A DNA stretch of 64,000 nucleotides from the NCBI RefSeq assembly GCF_000986785.1, contig NZ_LAYY01000004.1:124001-188000 (forward strand), in the 5' to 3' direction. Positions 33,524-40,939 of the stretch are shown here, piece by piece. The position numbers and the translations under genes were made by a program. Origin of the DNA: Mesobacillus campisalis (GTDB lineage Bacteria > Bacillota > Bacilli > Bacillales > Cytobacillaceae). The notes under the pieces were generated by a model that saw only the letters and a list, made by a program, of their open reading frames with translations, did no database searches and was not told where the DNA came from. Each line of letters opens with the position of its first letter. Positions within the stretch are counted from its first letter, which is position 1.

Positions 33524-34441
33524 ATGGAGATCAAGACAGTTTCAATCATCGGTTTGGGTGCATTGGGCATTTTATACGCGCACCATCTATCCAAGCATAT
33601 GCCAAAGGAGAATCTGCGTATCATTGCGGACGAGGAAAGAATCAAGCGGTATGAAACAGAGGGCATTTACTGTAATGGAGAGCGGTGCGATTTTACGTAC
33701 ATAACCCCTGAAACACCGTGTGATCCAGCGGATTTAATTCTTTTCACCGTTAAATACGATGGCTTAAAAGAGGCCGTCCAGTCTGTAAAAAATCATGTTG
33801 GCGAATCTACAGTGATGCTGTCAGCATTAAATGGGATCACAAGCGAGGCTGTCATTGGCGAGGTATACGGAATGGACAAGGTCCTCTATTGTGTCGCTCA
33901 GGGAATGGACGCAGTGAAAGCCGGAAATCAGCTAACATACGAGAATATGGGTATGCTCTGCTTTGGCGACAGGGAGCCCGGTGCCGCATCGGGTCAGGTG
34001 AAAAGAGTTGCCGCATTTTTTAATGAAGTGAACGTGCCCCACGAAATTGTCCCAGACATGTACAGGAAATTATGGAGCAAATTTATGCTGAACGTTGGGG
34101 TCAATCAAACGGTCGCGGTTTACCAAGGTCATTACGGTGATATCCATCGAGAAGGTCCGGCAAGGGAAATGATGATTGCTGCGATGAAAGAAGTTATGCT
34201 TTTATCGGAAAAAGAGGGAATTCATTTAACGGAAGCTGACATCAATTACTGGCTGGACGTCCTCGATACCCTGAGTCCGGAAGGGAAGCCATCGATGGCA
34301 CAGGATGTGGATGCAAAGCGCCATAGTGAAGTAGAACTATTCGCTGGCACCGTCTTAAAATTAGGGAAGAAACACGGCATCACCACACCCGTCAATCAGG
34401 AGCTATATGAAAAAATAAAATCCATGGAAGAAAGCTACTAA
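33524..34441 (+). CDS. Ketopantoate reductase (ApbA/PanE) family protein
   Basis: About 305 residues from ATG 33524 (GAAGGAAC upstream). N-terminal Rossmann motif VSIIGLGALGILYAHHLSKH; the central LILFTVKYDGLKEAV and ALNGITSE, and the C-terminal KLWSKFMLNVGVNQTVAVYQ with the catalytic-lysine helix, match PanE-like enzymes. These reduce 2-ketopantoate to pantoate with NADPH, or act on other 2-oxo/2-hydroxy acids. It stands alone, so a pantothenate role is uncertain. Confidence 0.85.
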   Translation: MEIKTVSIIGLGALGILYAHHLSKHMPKENLRIIADEERIKRYETEGIYCNGERCDFTYITPETPCDPADLILFTVKYDGLKEAVQSVKNHVGESTVMLSALNGITSEAVIGEVYGMDKVLYCVAQGMDAVKAGNQLTYENMGMLCFGDREPGAASGQVKRVAAFFNEVNVPHEIVPDMYRKLWSKFMLNVGVNQTVAVYQGHYGDIHREGPAREMMIAAMKEVMLLSEKEGIHLTEADINYWLDVLDTLSPEGKPSMAQDVDAKRHSEVELFAGTVLKLGKKHGITTPVNQELYEKIKSMEESY

Positions 34442-34445
34442 ACAC

Positions 34446-34479
34446 AAAAAAGCTCATTCGGCCTGAATGAGCTTTTTTA
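34446..34479. terminator. Rho-independent terminator
   Basis: AAAAAAGCTCATTC / GAATGAGCTTTTTT around a 5-nt loop, directly after the ketopantoate-reductase-like gene. Confidence 0.92.
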
Positions 34480-34587
34480 TTGTCAGTAAACCCTTTTCGA
34501 AACTCCCCTGCATTCTTTACATCGGCTTAATATGCACTAAGTATTTGAACTATATAATGAGCATAAAAACATGACGAGGTGAAGAGA

Positions 34588-35109
34588 TTGAAAAGGGGAG
34601 TAGACCTGTATCAGCTTGAATGTCATTTGTTTTACTTGATCAACCATCATTATGACCGTAAAAGGTGGAATTCCTTTTTTCACTTTTACACGCATGCAGG
34701 AGGAGCGAGATTTACCATTGGAGTCACTCTTTGCGTACTTCTGTCCTCGCTTTTATACGCGCATCAGCTTGGGCTGCAAATGGCGGCCGCACTTGCTGCC
34801 AGTCATCTGCCCGTAGCGCTGATGAAGAAATGTTATCCGCGGAAGCGGCCATACCTTGTGTTATCTGAAACGAAAGTGAGTGATAACCCCCTGAGTGACC
34901 ATTCCTTTCCTTCCGGGCATACAACCGCTATTTTTTCGATTGTCACACCGGTTGTGATCCAGCTGCCGCTGCTTGGCGCACTGCTACTGCCGGTTGCCTT
35001 TTTAGTCGGGGTATCGAGAATTTTCCTGGGATTGCACTATCCATCCGATGTCCTCGTCGGGGTCATCCTTGGAACCCTGGCAGGAATAGTTTCGGTCCTT
35101 TTGATTTAG
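34588..35109 (+). CDS. PAP2-family phosphatase (undecaprenyl-/phosphatidylglycerol-phosphatase-like)
   Basis: About 173 residues. TTG 34588 lies 5 nt after GAGGTGA; GTG 34579 would add three residues. The phosphatase motifs are intact: KKCYPRKRP, DHSFPSGHTT and SRIFLGLHYPSD, with five membrane helices. BcrC/YodM-type enzymes remove phosphate from undecaprenyl pyrophosphate or phosphatidylglycerol phosphate at the outer membrane face. The exact lipid is unknown. The stop codon is followed by a dispersed repeat copy. Confidence 0.9.
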   Translation: MKRGVDLYQLECHLFYLINHHYDRKRWNSFFHFYTHAGGARFTIGVTLCVLLSSLLYAHQLGLQMAAALAASHLPVALMKKCYPRKRPYLVLSETKVSDNPLSDHSFPSGHTTAIFSIVTPVVIQLPLLGALLLPVAFLVGVSRIFLGLHYPSDVLVGVILGTLAGIVSVLLI

Positions 35110-35128
35110 AGCATGGGGACGGTTCTTC
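35109..35128 (+). repeat. Dispersed GGGGACGGTTCT element copy
   Basis: AGAGCATGGGGACGGTTCTT directly follows the PAP2 gene; the same family as 9871, 30853, 31531 and 39237. Confidence 0.7.
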
Positions 35129-35274
35129 TGCCTCATTGGCATACAAATACAAAGGGATTTCATTCATCGTTAGAGGGAATCGATCATACGTTCGTTATGT
35201 GGTATAATAAAAAAGTAATAGAATAGGAATCTCAAGGGTGGTCAGCTCATCCCCGCATGAAGGGGGGTGGTGCT

Positions 35275-35358
35275 GTGACGGTGTTCGAAGCATTAATGTT
35301 TGCGTGTACCTTTGCAAGCTTAATCATTGCCATTCTGTCTTTTAACCACAGAAAATAA
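35275..35358 (+). CDS. Hol-Tox-type type I toxin peptide, copy 2
   Basis: 27 residues from GTG: (M)TVFEALMFACTFASLIIAI then LSFNHRK. It differs from copy 1 only by Leu to Ser near residue 22. Most DNA changes within the frame are synonymous, which suggests selection on the peptide. The membrane helix and basic tail are retained. Confidence 0.8.
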   Translation: MTVFEALMFACTFASLIIAILSFNHRK

Positions 35359-35491
35359 TCCACCCTTGAGCTTGGCCGCTTAGGTGGATTATTCCCAAGA
35401 ATAAGCTGTCCCCCTTGTAGGGAACATTCTATTGCACTGGCCGCGTGGTGTTCCAGCACCACCGGTCTTTTTTAATATATGTGCTTAATTG
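35356..35491 (-). ncRNA. Predicted antisense RNA (antitoxin) of toxin locus 2
   Basis: The minus-strand promoter (TATAAT at 35497-35502, TTTTCA 18 bp further out) is conserved with locus 1. The RNA would start near 35490 and run leftward over the toxin 3' end. Ends are predicted. Confidence 0.5.
35439..35474 (+). terminator. Terminator of toxin 2 mRNA
   Basis: GGCCGCGTGGTGTT...AGCACCACCGGTC followed by TTTTTT, homologous to 31852-31887. Confidence 0.85.
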
Positions 35492-35682
35492 ACTTTATTA
35501 TACCCGAAACAAAAGATAATGAAAACTATAACATCGGACCACTTTTTCACCCACCCTTCAGCCACAAAGGCGAAGCATCCTACCCCTGTCACGATCATTA
35601 ATAATCCTCCCGTCCTCCAGATTAAAATTTCTATATATAAAAGATGAAGACAAGAAGTTCAATTAAGGGGGAGAATTGAATC

Positions 35683-36261
35683 ATGCCAGCACACAGTGGT
35701 TTTAACACGACTGCTACAACCGATTTACCAGGAAATCCTCGGTCAGGAGAACATCCCTGGACGAAGAATAGCCTAAATGATCATCCTTTGAGAAAGCCGA
35801 TTGAGCTGCCTTCTTTTCAAACCGCAACCGTCCGGCGGGCAATTGACGGTGACACGATTGAACTGACCAGCCGAAAAAGGGTGCGGCTAATTGGTATCAA
35901 CACCCCTGAATCAACCTATAAAATGGAAACATTCGGACAGGAAGCGAAAGACTTTACAGAGGAAAAACTGGGAGGAAGAGCCATCTGGCTGCAAAGAGAC
36001 GTATCGGAATATGACCGGTACGGAAGGCTGCTCCGGTATGTGTGGCTGGAGCTGCCGTGGGAACAAAATTTGGAATACCAAATCCGGACGAAAATGTTCA
36101 ATGCCCACTTGATTTTAAATGGCTATGCAGAACTTTCCGCCTTTCCGCCGGATGTATTATACAGCTTTTATTTCAGGCAATTTGCCTGGGAAGCCCGAAG
36201 GAATAAAGTCGGCCTATGGGGTTTTGGTGGGAGGGGTTCCACATATTTACAAATTTACTGA
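35683..36261 (+). CDS. Thermonuclease (SNase) family protein
   Basis: A 192-residue protein. The SNase domain starts near residue 45: ATVRRAIDGDTIELTSRKRV, then RLIGINTPE carrying the catalytic Arg and Glu, and EYDRYGRLLRYVWLEL with the second catalytic Arg. LILNGYAELSAFPPDVLYS and the closing KVGLWGF are also typical. The first ~45 residues are polar and contain no signal peptide or lipobox, so secretion is doubtful. ATG follows GGGGGAG. Confidence 0.9.
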   Translation: MPAHSGFNTTATTDLPGNPRSGEHPWTKNSLNDHPLRKPIELPSFQTATVRRAIDGDTIELTSRKRVRLIGINTPESTYKMETFGQEAKDFTEEKLGGRAIWLQRDVSEYDRYGRLLRYVWLELPWEQNLEYQIRTKMFNAHLILNGYAELSAFPPDVLYSFYFRQFAWEARRNKVGLWGFGGRGSTYLQIY

Positions 36262-36301
36262 TGAACCAGGAATACAAGGGATGAATGTTAACAAAGTAGG
36301 A

Positions 36302-36330
36302 TTGACAGTTCCATGCTTTACCCTTAAAGT
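36302..36330 (+). promoter_or_regulatory. Sigma-A promoter of the mechanosensitive channel gene
   Basis: TTGACA, a 17-bp spacer and TAAAGT, ending 34 bp before the ATG of the channel gene. Confidence 0.65.
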
Positions 36331-36364
36331 TGCTTATGATGCAAATTAAAACGGAGGCGAATCA

Positions 36365-37633
36365 ATGCAATTCATTAACAACCTGCTTCTGGATATGGAA
36401 TTGGATCCTATTGTAGTAAAATATCTTTCGGCTACCATCAAGGTTTTGCTAATAGGACTTCTCTGTATCATAGCAAACTTTATCTCAAAGAGAATCGTCA
36501 TAAGAGTCATTACTCGTGTCGTGATGAACTCCAAAGTCAAGTGGGGGAAAATGATCCTCGACAGGCAAGTTTTTCGAAAGCTGTCCCATATTGTTCCGGC
36601 GATCATTATTTATTCGTTTGCTTCAACCTTTCCAAACTATCAAAGTGTCATTGAGAAATTGGCTGTTACCTATATCATTATTGTGGGGTTAGTGTTTATT
36701 CAAAGTTTACTAAATGCCATAAATGATATTTATAAAACTTTTGAGATTTCAAAGGTTAAGCCTATTAAAGGATATATCCAGGTAATTAACATCATTTTCA
36801 TGACGATCGGGATCATTTTAATGATTTCGAATCTTATTGGGGAAAGTCCTCTTATCCTATTAAGCGGTATCGGTGCCCTCTCGGCCGTTTTGATGCTGGT
36901 CTTCAAGGATTCGTTACTGGGCCTAGTGGCGGGAATCCAGTTGACGGGCAATGATATGGTCCGGGTTGGTGACTGGATCGAGATGCCAAAATACGGAGCA
37001 GACGGGGATGTCATCGATATTTCTTTAAATACCGTACAGGTCCAAAATTTTGATAAAACAATTACGATGATTCCAAGCTATGCCCTTATTTCCGATTCTT
37101 TTATCAACTGGAGGGGGATGCAAAGCTCGGGCGGCCGTCGACTCAAGCGCTCCTTGTATATTGATACAAGCTCAATCAAGTTTTGTACCGAGGAGATGAT
37201 CGACAAATTCATCAAGGTTCATTACCTTTCCGACTACATTATCCAAAAGGAAAGGGAAATTGCCGAGTATAATGCCAAAAATCAAATCAATAGGGACAAT
37301 CCTGTGAATGGCAGGGCCCTTACCAATATTGGGGTTTTTAGAGCGTATATCAGCAATTACCTTAAAAATCACGAAGGAATCCACAAGAATATGACCTTAA
37401 TGGTCAGACAGCTGGAACCAAGTGAACACGGGCTGCCGATTGAAATCTATGCCTTTACCAATTCTGTCGAGTGGGCCGTGTATGAAACCGTGCAATCCGA
37501 TATCTTTGACCATCTATTTGCCGTTGCACCGGAGTTTGGACTCAGAGTATTCCAGAATCCATCCGGTGCTGATTTAAGAACGTTCGCAGAAGAATCAAGC
37601 AGCAAAGCCCTGGTCGGGGAAAGAAGCTACTAA
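36365..37633 (+). CDS. MscS-family mechanosensitive channel (YbdG-like)
   Basis: A 422-residue membrane protein. About five N-terminal helices are followed by the pore and MscS core: LILLSGIGALSAVLMLVFKD, LLGLVAGIQLTGNDMVRVGD, and the beta domain WIEMPKYGADGDVIDISLNT with IPSYALISDSFINW. It has the long cytoplasmic domain of the YbdG/MscM branch. It opens under membrane tension during hypo-osmotic shock. It has its own promoter and terminator, so it is monocistronic. Confidence 0.93.
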   Translation: MQFINNLLLDMELDPIVVKYLSATIKVLLIGLLCIIANFISKRIVIRVITRVVMNSKVKWGKMILDRQVFRKLSHIVPAIIIYSFASTFPNYQSVIEKLAVTYIIIVGLVFIQSLLNAINDIYKTFEISKVKPIKGYIQVINIIFMTIGIILMISNLIGESPLILLSGIGALSAVLMLVFKDSLLGLVAGIQLTGNDMVRVGDWIEMPKYGADGDVIDISLNTVQVQNFDKTITMIPSYALISDSFINWRGMQSSGGRRLKRSLYIDTSSIKFCTEEMIDKFIKVHYLSDYIIQKEREIAEYNAKNQINRDNPVNGRALTNIGVFRAYISNYLKNHEGIHKNMTLMVRQLEPSEHGLPIEIYAFTNSVEWAVYETVQSDIFDHLFAVAPEFGLRVFQNPSGADLRTFAEESSSKALVGERSY

Positions 37634-37645
37634 AAATAAAAAACA

Positions 37646-37679
37646 AAACCGGCTGTGTGAAATCCACAGCCGGTTTTTG
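37646..37679 (+). terminator. Rho-independent terminator
   Basis: AAAACCGGCTGTG / CACAGCCGGTTTTT directly after the MscS-family gene. Confidence 0.92.
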
Positions 37680-37742
37680 CTTTTTCAAATGGCTAACCCA
37701 TTTCCATGATTATTTACAAACAAGAATACCCTTTAATAACCC

Positions 37743-38234
37743 TTAACACAAAACGATTATTCTATAGGGGGTGGTTCGAGCGGGTATACTTTTTGTGGCA
37801 GATCCATAGATCACAATCAAATTCCGGTTCGCTGGATTTCTTGAAAATGCTTGCCCATTGGTTAATAACACTTTAGTGAATGGGGATATATCCAACCGTA
37901 ATCGTCCATCACTGCTTACCAATTGACTATTAAAATAATCTACTTTTACATTCTGAAACGGGCTATCTTTAACCATAACGAGTGCGCGGTATTGTGGAGG
38001 GTAAATTAACAGGGCAGGTGCATCTCCGTCATAATATCCGGTCACCCGATCTCCAACTGATACCATTGCATGGTCTACAAAATATGTGGAGGGTGACACC
38101 ACAAAATTGACGATGGCTCCCAATCCGTTTTGTACAGAAATTAACTTATAACAGCCTTCTCCCACACCAGCTTGCCCCGTAATAAAGTCACTAATCGAAG
38201 TGACAGTCCCATGAAAAGAATAAAAATTTGTCAT
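37743..38234 (-). CDS. Conserved hypothetical protein, beta-rich
   Basis: A 163-residue protein beginning MTNFYSFHGTVTSISDFITG, with VGDRVTGYYDGDAPALLIYP and KVDYFNSQLVSSDGRLRLDI in the middle. The sequence is rich in strands and turns and has no signal peptide, helix or catalytic motif. Proteins of this look occur in Bacillus and Clostridium, but I know no function. ATG has GGAGG upstream on the minus strand, and the gene faces the MscS-family gene. Confidence 0.7.
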   Translation of the reverse strand: MTNFYSFHGTVTSISDFITGQAGVGEGCYKLISVQNGLGAIVNFVVSPSTYFVDHAMVSVGDRVTGYYDGDAPALLIYPPQYRALVMVKDSPFQNVKVDYFNSQLVSSDGRLRLDISPFTKVLLTNGQAFSRNPANRNLIVIYGSATKSIPARTTPYRIIVLC

Positions 38235-38480
38235 ACAATACCTCCATCGGTTGAAACAGATAGTATCTTAAAGGAATTACTTTGTGTACCCTATGTAGGG
38301 AAATACATAAATGACATTGTTTGCCTAATAAATGTCACATTTAGTTATGTATTGAATCTCGGTGGGCTCCATCATAATGCAACTACCAATTGCTGCAACA
38401 CGAAAGGCAGCTTATAATAAAAGGTTAGTGCTATGATAAAATGAGGTAAAAAGGAATTCACACGGAAGGAAGAGGAGAAA

Positions 38481-39266
38481 ATGTATCAAGATTATCTATC
38501 ATTTGCGATAGACCTGGGGAAGGAAGCAGGGGAGTTTATCAAGCCGTTTGCCGGCAAGGCCGGCGGGGAGACACTGAAGGCGGCTAAGGACTTCGTTACG
38601 GAGATGGACCTGAAGGTGGAGGCGCTGATCATTGACCGGATAGCAACGAAGTATCCCGACCATCGGATTTTCAGTGAAGAAGCCGGAGCCATAGGCGCCA
38701 AAAGTGACTTTGAATGGGTGATCGACCCAATCGATGGGACGATAAATTACAGCATGGGAGTGCCTTTATATGGTGTGTCCATTGCATTGACCCATAAGAA
38801 TGAACCTGTGGTCGCCGTGATCTCATTGCCTGGGCTGAACGAAGTCTTCTGGGCCACAAAAGGCGGCGGGGCCTATAAGGATGGCGAGCGTGTTTCAGTG
38901 CGTGATGCCAGCCTTGCGGAATCCTTCATTTCCCACAGCGACTTTGCCAAAGACGGCAATAAAGACACGAATGTCCAGCGTCTTGACACGCTCGGTAAAA
39001 TTGTGAATGATGTCTATCGGGTGCGCATTATTGGAACGGCTGCCGTGACACTATCCTACATTGCAGCAGGCCGGCTTGATGCCGCGATTTACACAAGTCC
39101 GGAATATTACGACGTGGCAGCCGGCGAACTGCTCATCACCGAAGCCGGTGGAATAAAAGGCGGTGCAGGACCATACACCATCTTTGGCCAAAAACAGGCC
39201 GTGAATGGACTCGAGCGTCTCCTCGGAGAAATCAAGCAGGGGGACGGTTCCGCTGCCTTAAAATAG
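38481..39266 (+). CDS. Inositol monophosphatase family protein
   Basis: A 261-residue IMPase-type phosphatase. Metal-site motifs: the glutamates in HRIFSEEAGA, WVIDPIDGTINYSMGVPLYG (DPIDGT core) near 80-100, and the late AIYTSPEYYDVAAGELLITE, where the usual WD is replaced by YD. It hydrolyses a phosphate monoester (myo-inositol-1-phosphate, NADP or similar). The last residues EIKQGDGSAALK are encoded inside the palindromic repeat at 39237-39290, which also supplies the stop codon, so the natural C-terminus may have been replaced. Confidence 0.9.
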   Translation: MYQDYLSFAIDLGKEAGEFIKPFAGKAGGETLKAAKDFVTEMDLKVEALIIDRIATKYPDHRIFSEEAGAIGAKSDFEWVIDPIDGTINYSMGVPLYGVSIALTHKNEPVVAVISLPGLNEVFWATKGGGAYKDGERVSVRDASLAESFISHSDFAKDGNKDTNVQRLDTLGKIVNDVYRVRIIGTAAVTLSYIAAGRLDAAIYTSPEYYDVAAGELLITEAGGIKGGAGPYTIFGQKQAVNGLERLLGEIKQGDGSAALK

Positions 39267-39290
39267 TGAAGCAGTAGAACCGTCCCCCTG
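39237..39290. repeat. Palindromic dispersed element overlapping the IMPase 3' end
   Basis: Perfect 14-bp arms CAGGGGGACGGTTC / GAACCGTCCCCCTG, with an inner CTGCCTT/AAGCAG stem. It is the most complete copy of the family and lies across the stop codon, adding about ten residues to the protein. Confidence 0.85.
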
Positions 39291-39317
39291 ATCTAGAAAT
39301 AGGGAAGGGTTGACAAC

Positions 39318-40481
39318 ATGACTTTTTTGGAAAAAATTAAACCACATTTATTCAGTGATGATTTTTTGATACAACAAACGGTGCTCCATGCCATTCATGA
39401 TTATCCATCTTTTCCGATTGAATGGACGAATGAGCTGTTGAAAAGAGCTTTTTCACATAAAGAATCCGCAGCTACCATTCTTATGTATATTGATAATCAG
39501 CCCTTAAACGAGGAATCATTACAGATTCTTCTGGAGCATATCCCAGTAATGGACAGGTCTATTGTTCATTTGGCGATAAGTTTGTTAAACGAGCTGGAAC
39601 CGGAACTCGCCCTGCAATATAAGGAGCAGCTGGAACCTTACATATCAAAAGATGTATGGACTCTGTACGATTTGTTGGTACATGGCACAGAGGAAGAGGT
39701 TTATAGTGAATATGGAATAGCGCTAAACGCTCTTGAACAAGAACAGTATCATAATCACGGTCCATACATGAGAGCAAAGAAACTGGCAGCTTGCATCGTG
39801 AAAAACGGCTGGGTCACGGAAAAGGAAATCGACCTCGTGATGCAAGATCAATTAAAAGACAAATGGTTTTCTTATAACGGGATTTTACACGTTTATATGA
39901 TTGGATTATTAAAACTGGACAAGTATATCCCTGTACTGGCGAGCTTATTTGACCGGGATGAGGACAACCTGTTAGAAGAAACAGCTGCCGCGTTAATAAG
40001 CTTACAGTCTGACGAGGTTGTAAAGCATGTAAGTCCATACTTAAATAACGAGAATTCCATCATTTTTGCCACTTCCGTCATTGAAAATATCAAATCTGAC
40101 CTGGCCATTGCGGCTTTAAGGGAAGCCTATCGAAATACAACAGTCAATGATGAACAAGACCTAATTATTGAGGCGCTTTGTCATCAGCTATCTGCAGAAG
40201 CTTTGCCTGAAATCAGCAAACATATGGAACAAGGAGTATTTTCTGACCTGGTTGATATTGAACAGACAGTATATAGCTATTTTTCCATTTTAGGCTTGGA
40301 ACATCCGGAACTGGAGTCGTGGAGAAAAGCTGCCATGGAGCAGGAAATGCATTATCGGGAAGCGAGCCAGGAGGGGAACATGGTTGCAAATACTCCGATT
40401 CGAAACGAAAAGAAAGTTGGACGAAACGATCCTTGTCCATGCGGAAGCGGGAAGAAATATAAAAAATGCTGCGGGAAATGA
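39318..40481 (+). CDS. HEAT-like repeat protein with C-terminal SEC-C zinc motif
   Basis: A 387-residue helical protein. Repeated helix pairs (e.g. [20 protein letters not shown] and [20 protein letters not shown]) resemble HEAT/PBS repeats. The C-terminal [20 protein letters not shown] is a complete SEC-C zinc-binding motif as in SecA and YecA. The zinc motif usually binds ribosomes or partner proteins. A decayed second copy of the 3' part lies at 61570-62133. Confidence 0.85.
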   Translation: MTFLEKIKPHLFSDDFLIQQTVLHAIHDYPSFPIEWTNELLKRAFSHKESAATILMYIDNQPLNEESLQILLEHIPVMDRSIVHLAISLLNELEPELALQYKEQLEPYISKDVWTLYDLLVHGTEEEVYSEYGIALNALEQEQYHNHGPYMRAKKLAACIVKNGWVTEKEIDLVMQDQLKDKWFSYNGILHVYMIGLLKLDKYIPVLASLFDRDEDNLLEETAAALISLQSDEVVKHVSPYLNNENSIIFATSVIENIKSDLAIAALREAYRNTTVNDEQDLIIEALCHQLSAEALPEISKHMEQGVFSDLVDIEQTVYSYFSILGLEHPELESWRKAAMEQEMHYREASQEGNMVANTPIRNEKKVGRNDPCPCGSGKKYKKCCGK

Positions 40482-40608
40482 CACTATAGGAGAAGACTTC
40501 ATTGCGGCAGAGATGTTCACAACCCTCGATGCCATAGAGTATCAAATCAAGAAATACTCACGGATCCAACTGTCAATCCAGAGGTACCCCATGACTATTT
40601 AGATTATA
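40478..40608 (+). pseudogene. Possible decayed gene fragment
   Basis: Directly after the SEC-C stop, a frame reads EDFIAAEMFTTLDAIEYQIK before diverging; a second frame then reads TDPTVNPEVPHDYLDYKGS to TAG. The two pieces look like one frameshifted 3' fragment. A loose resemblance to HPF/RaiA (AAxDxxxDxLExQIxKY) is noted. Low certainty. Confidence 0.3.
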
Positions 40609-40619
40609 AAGGTAGTTAG

Positions 40620-40650
40620 CAGCACCCACTTACGAAGTGGGTGCTGTTAT
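40620..40650 (+). terminator. Rho-independent terminator
   Basis: AGCACCCACTT / AAGTGGGTGCT with a 3-nt loop, followed by a T-rich tract. Confidence 0.85.
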
Positions 40651-40830
40651 TATATTTGGAAGGACAATTGGAAACATTAAACACTCATTAGCAGACATGA
40701 CGTGAACCTAATTACCATTTTGTGTTACCTAAGGTTCAAAGAACCTAAATAGAAGGCGCTGATCCAATATCTAAAAGTAAAACGAATGGATTGGATGAGT
40801 ATACAAGCAGGTGATAAACTGGTATAAAGA

Positions 40831-40908
40831 TGACCCACAGGGACAAGGGGACAGGTCAACTACTCGATTTGATTCAGCCGTTGGGTCATGGACCCTGTCC
40901 CTGTGTCT
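40831..40908. repeat. Dispersed GGGACAAGGGGACAGGT element (left copy, palindromic)
   Basis: AGGGACAAGGGGACAGGT at 40839-40856 is repeated exactly at 43191-43208. The left copy is also part of an inverted repeat CACAGGGACA / TGTCCCTGTG, with TGACCCA/TGGGTCA nested. The element lies immediately upstream of the UvrA-like gene. Confidence 0.8.
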
Positions 40909-40939
40909 CAGCAGGAGATCAAACAGAAATGGTGATAAA

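Larger units (their letters stand above)
35213..35474 (+). other. Type I toxin-antitoxin locus 2 (whole unit)
   Basis: Paralogue of the locus at 31618. TATAAT at 35213 (with TGG before it, extended -10), CTCAAGGGTGG at 35231-35241, a CATCCCC/GGGGGTGG stem over the ribosome binding site, the toxin frame, CCACCCTTGAG at 35360-35370, a terminator at 35439-35474 and an opposing TATAAT at 35497-35502. Differences from copy 1 are spread outside the toxin and the pairing elements. Confidence 0.8.

Noticed and set aside
40478-40608. Ribosome hibernation factor (HPF) gene
   Set aside because: Only about 20 residues resemble HPF, and the frame breaks at once. Kept as a low-confidence relic, without the name.
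40811-40939. N-terminal extension of the UvrA-like gene
   Set aside because: The 43 extra codons run through a palindromic dispersed repeat and resemble no UvrA N-terminus. ATG 40940 starts the conserved domain.
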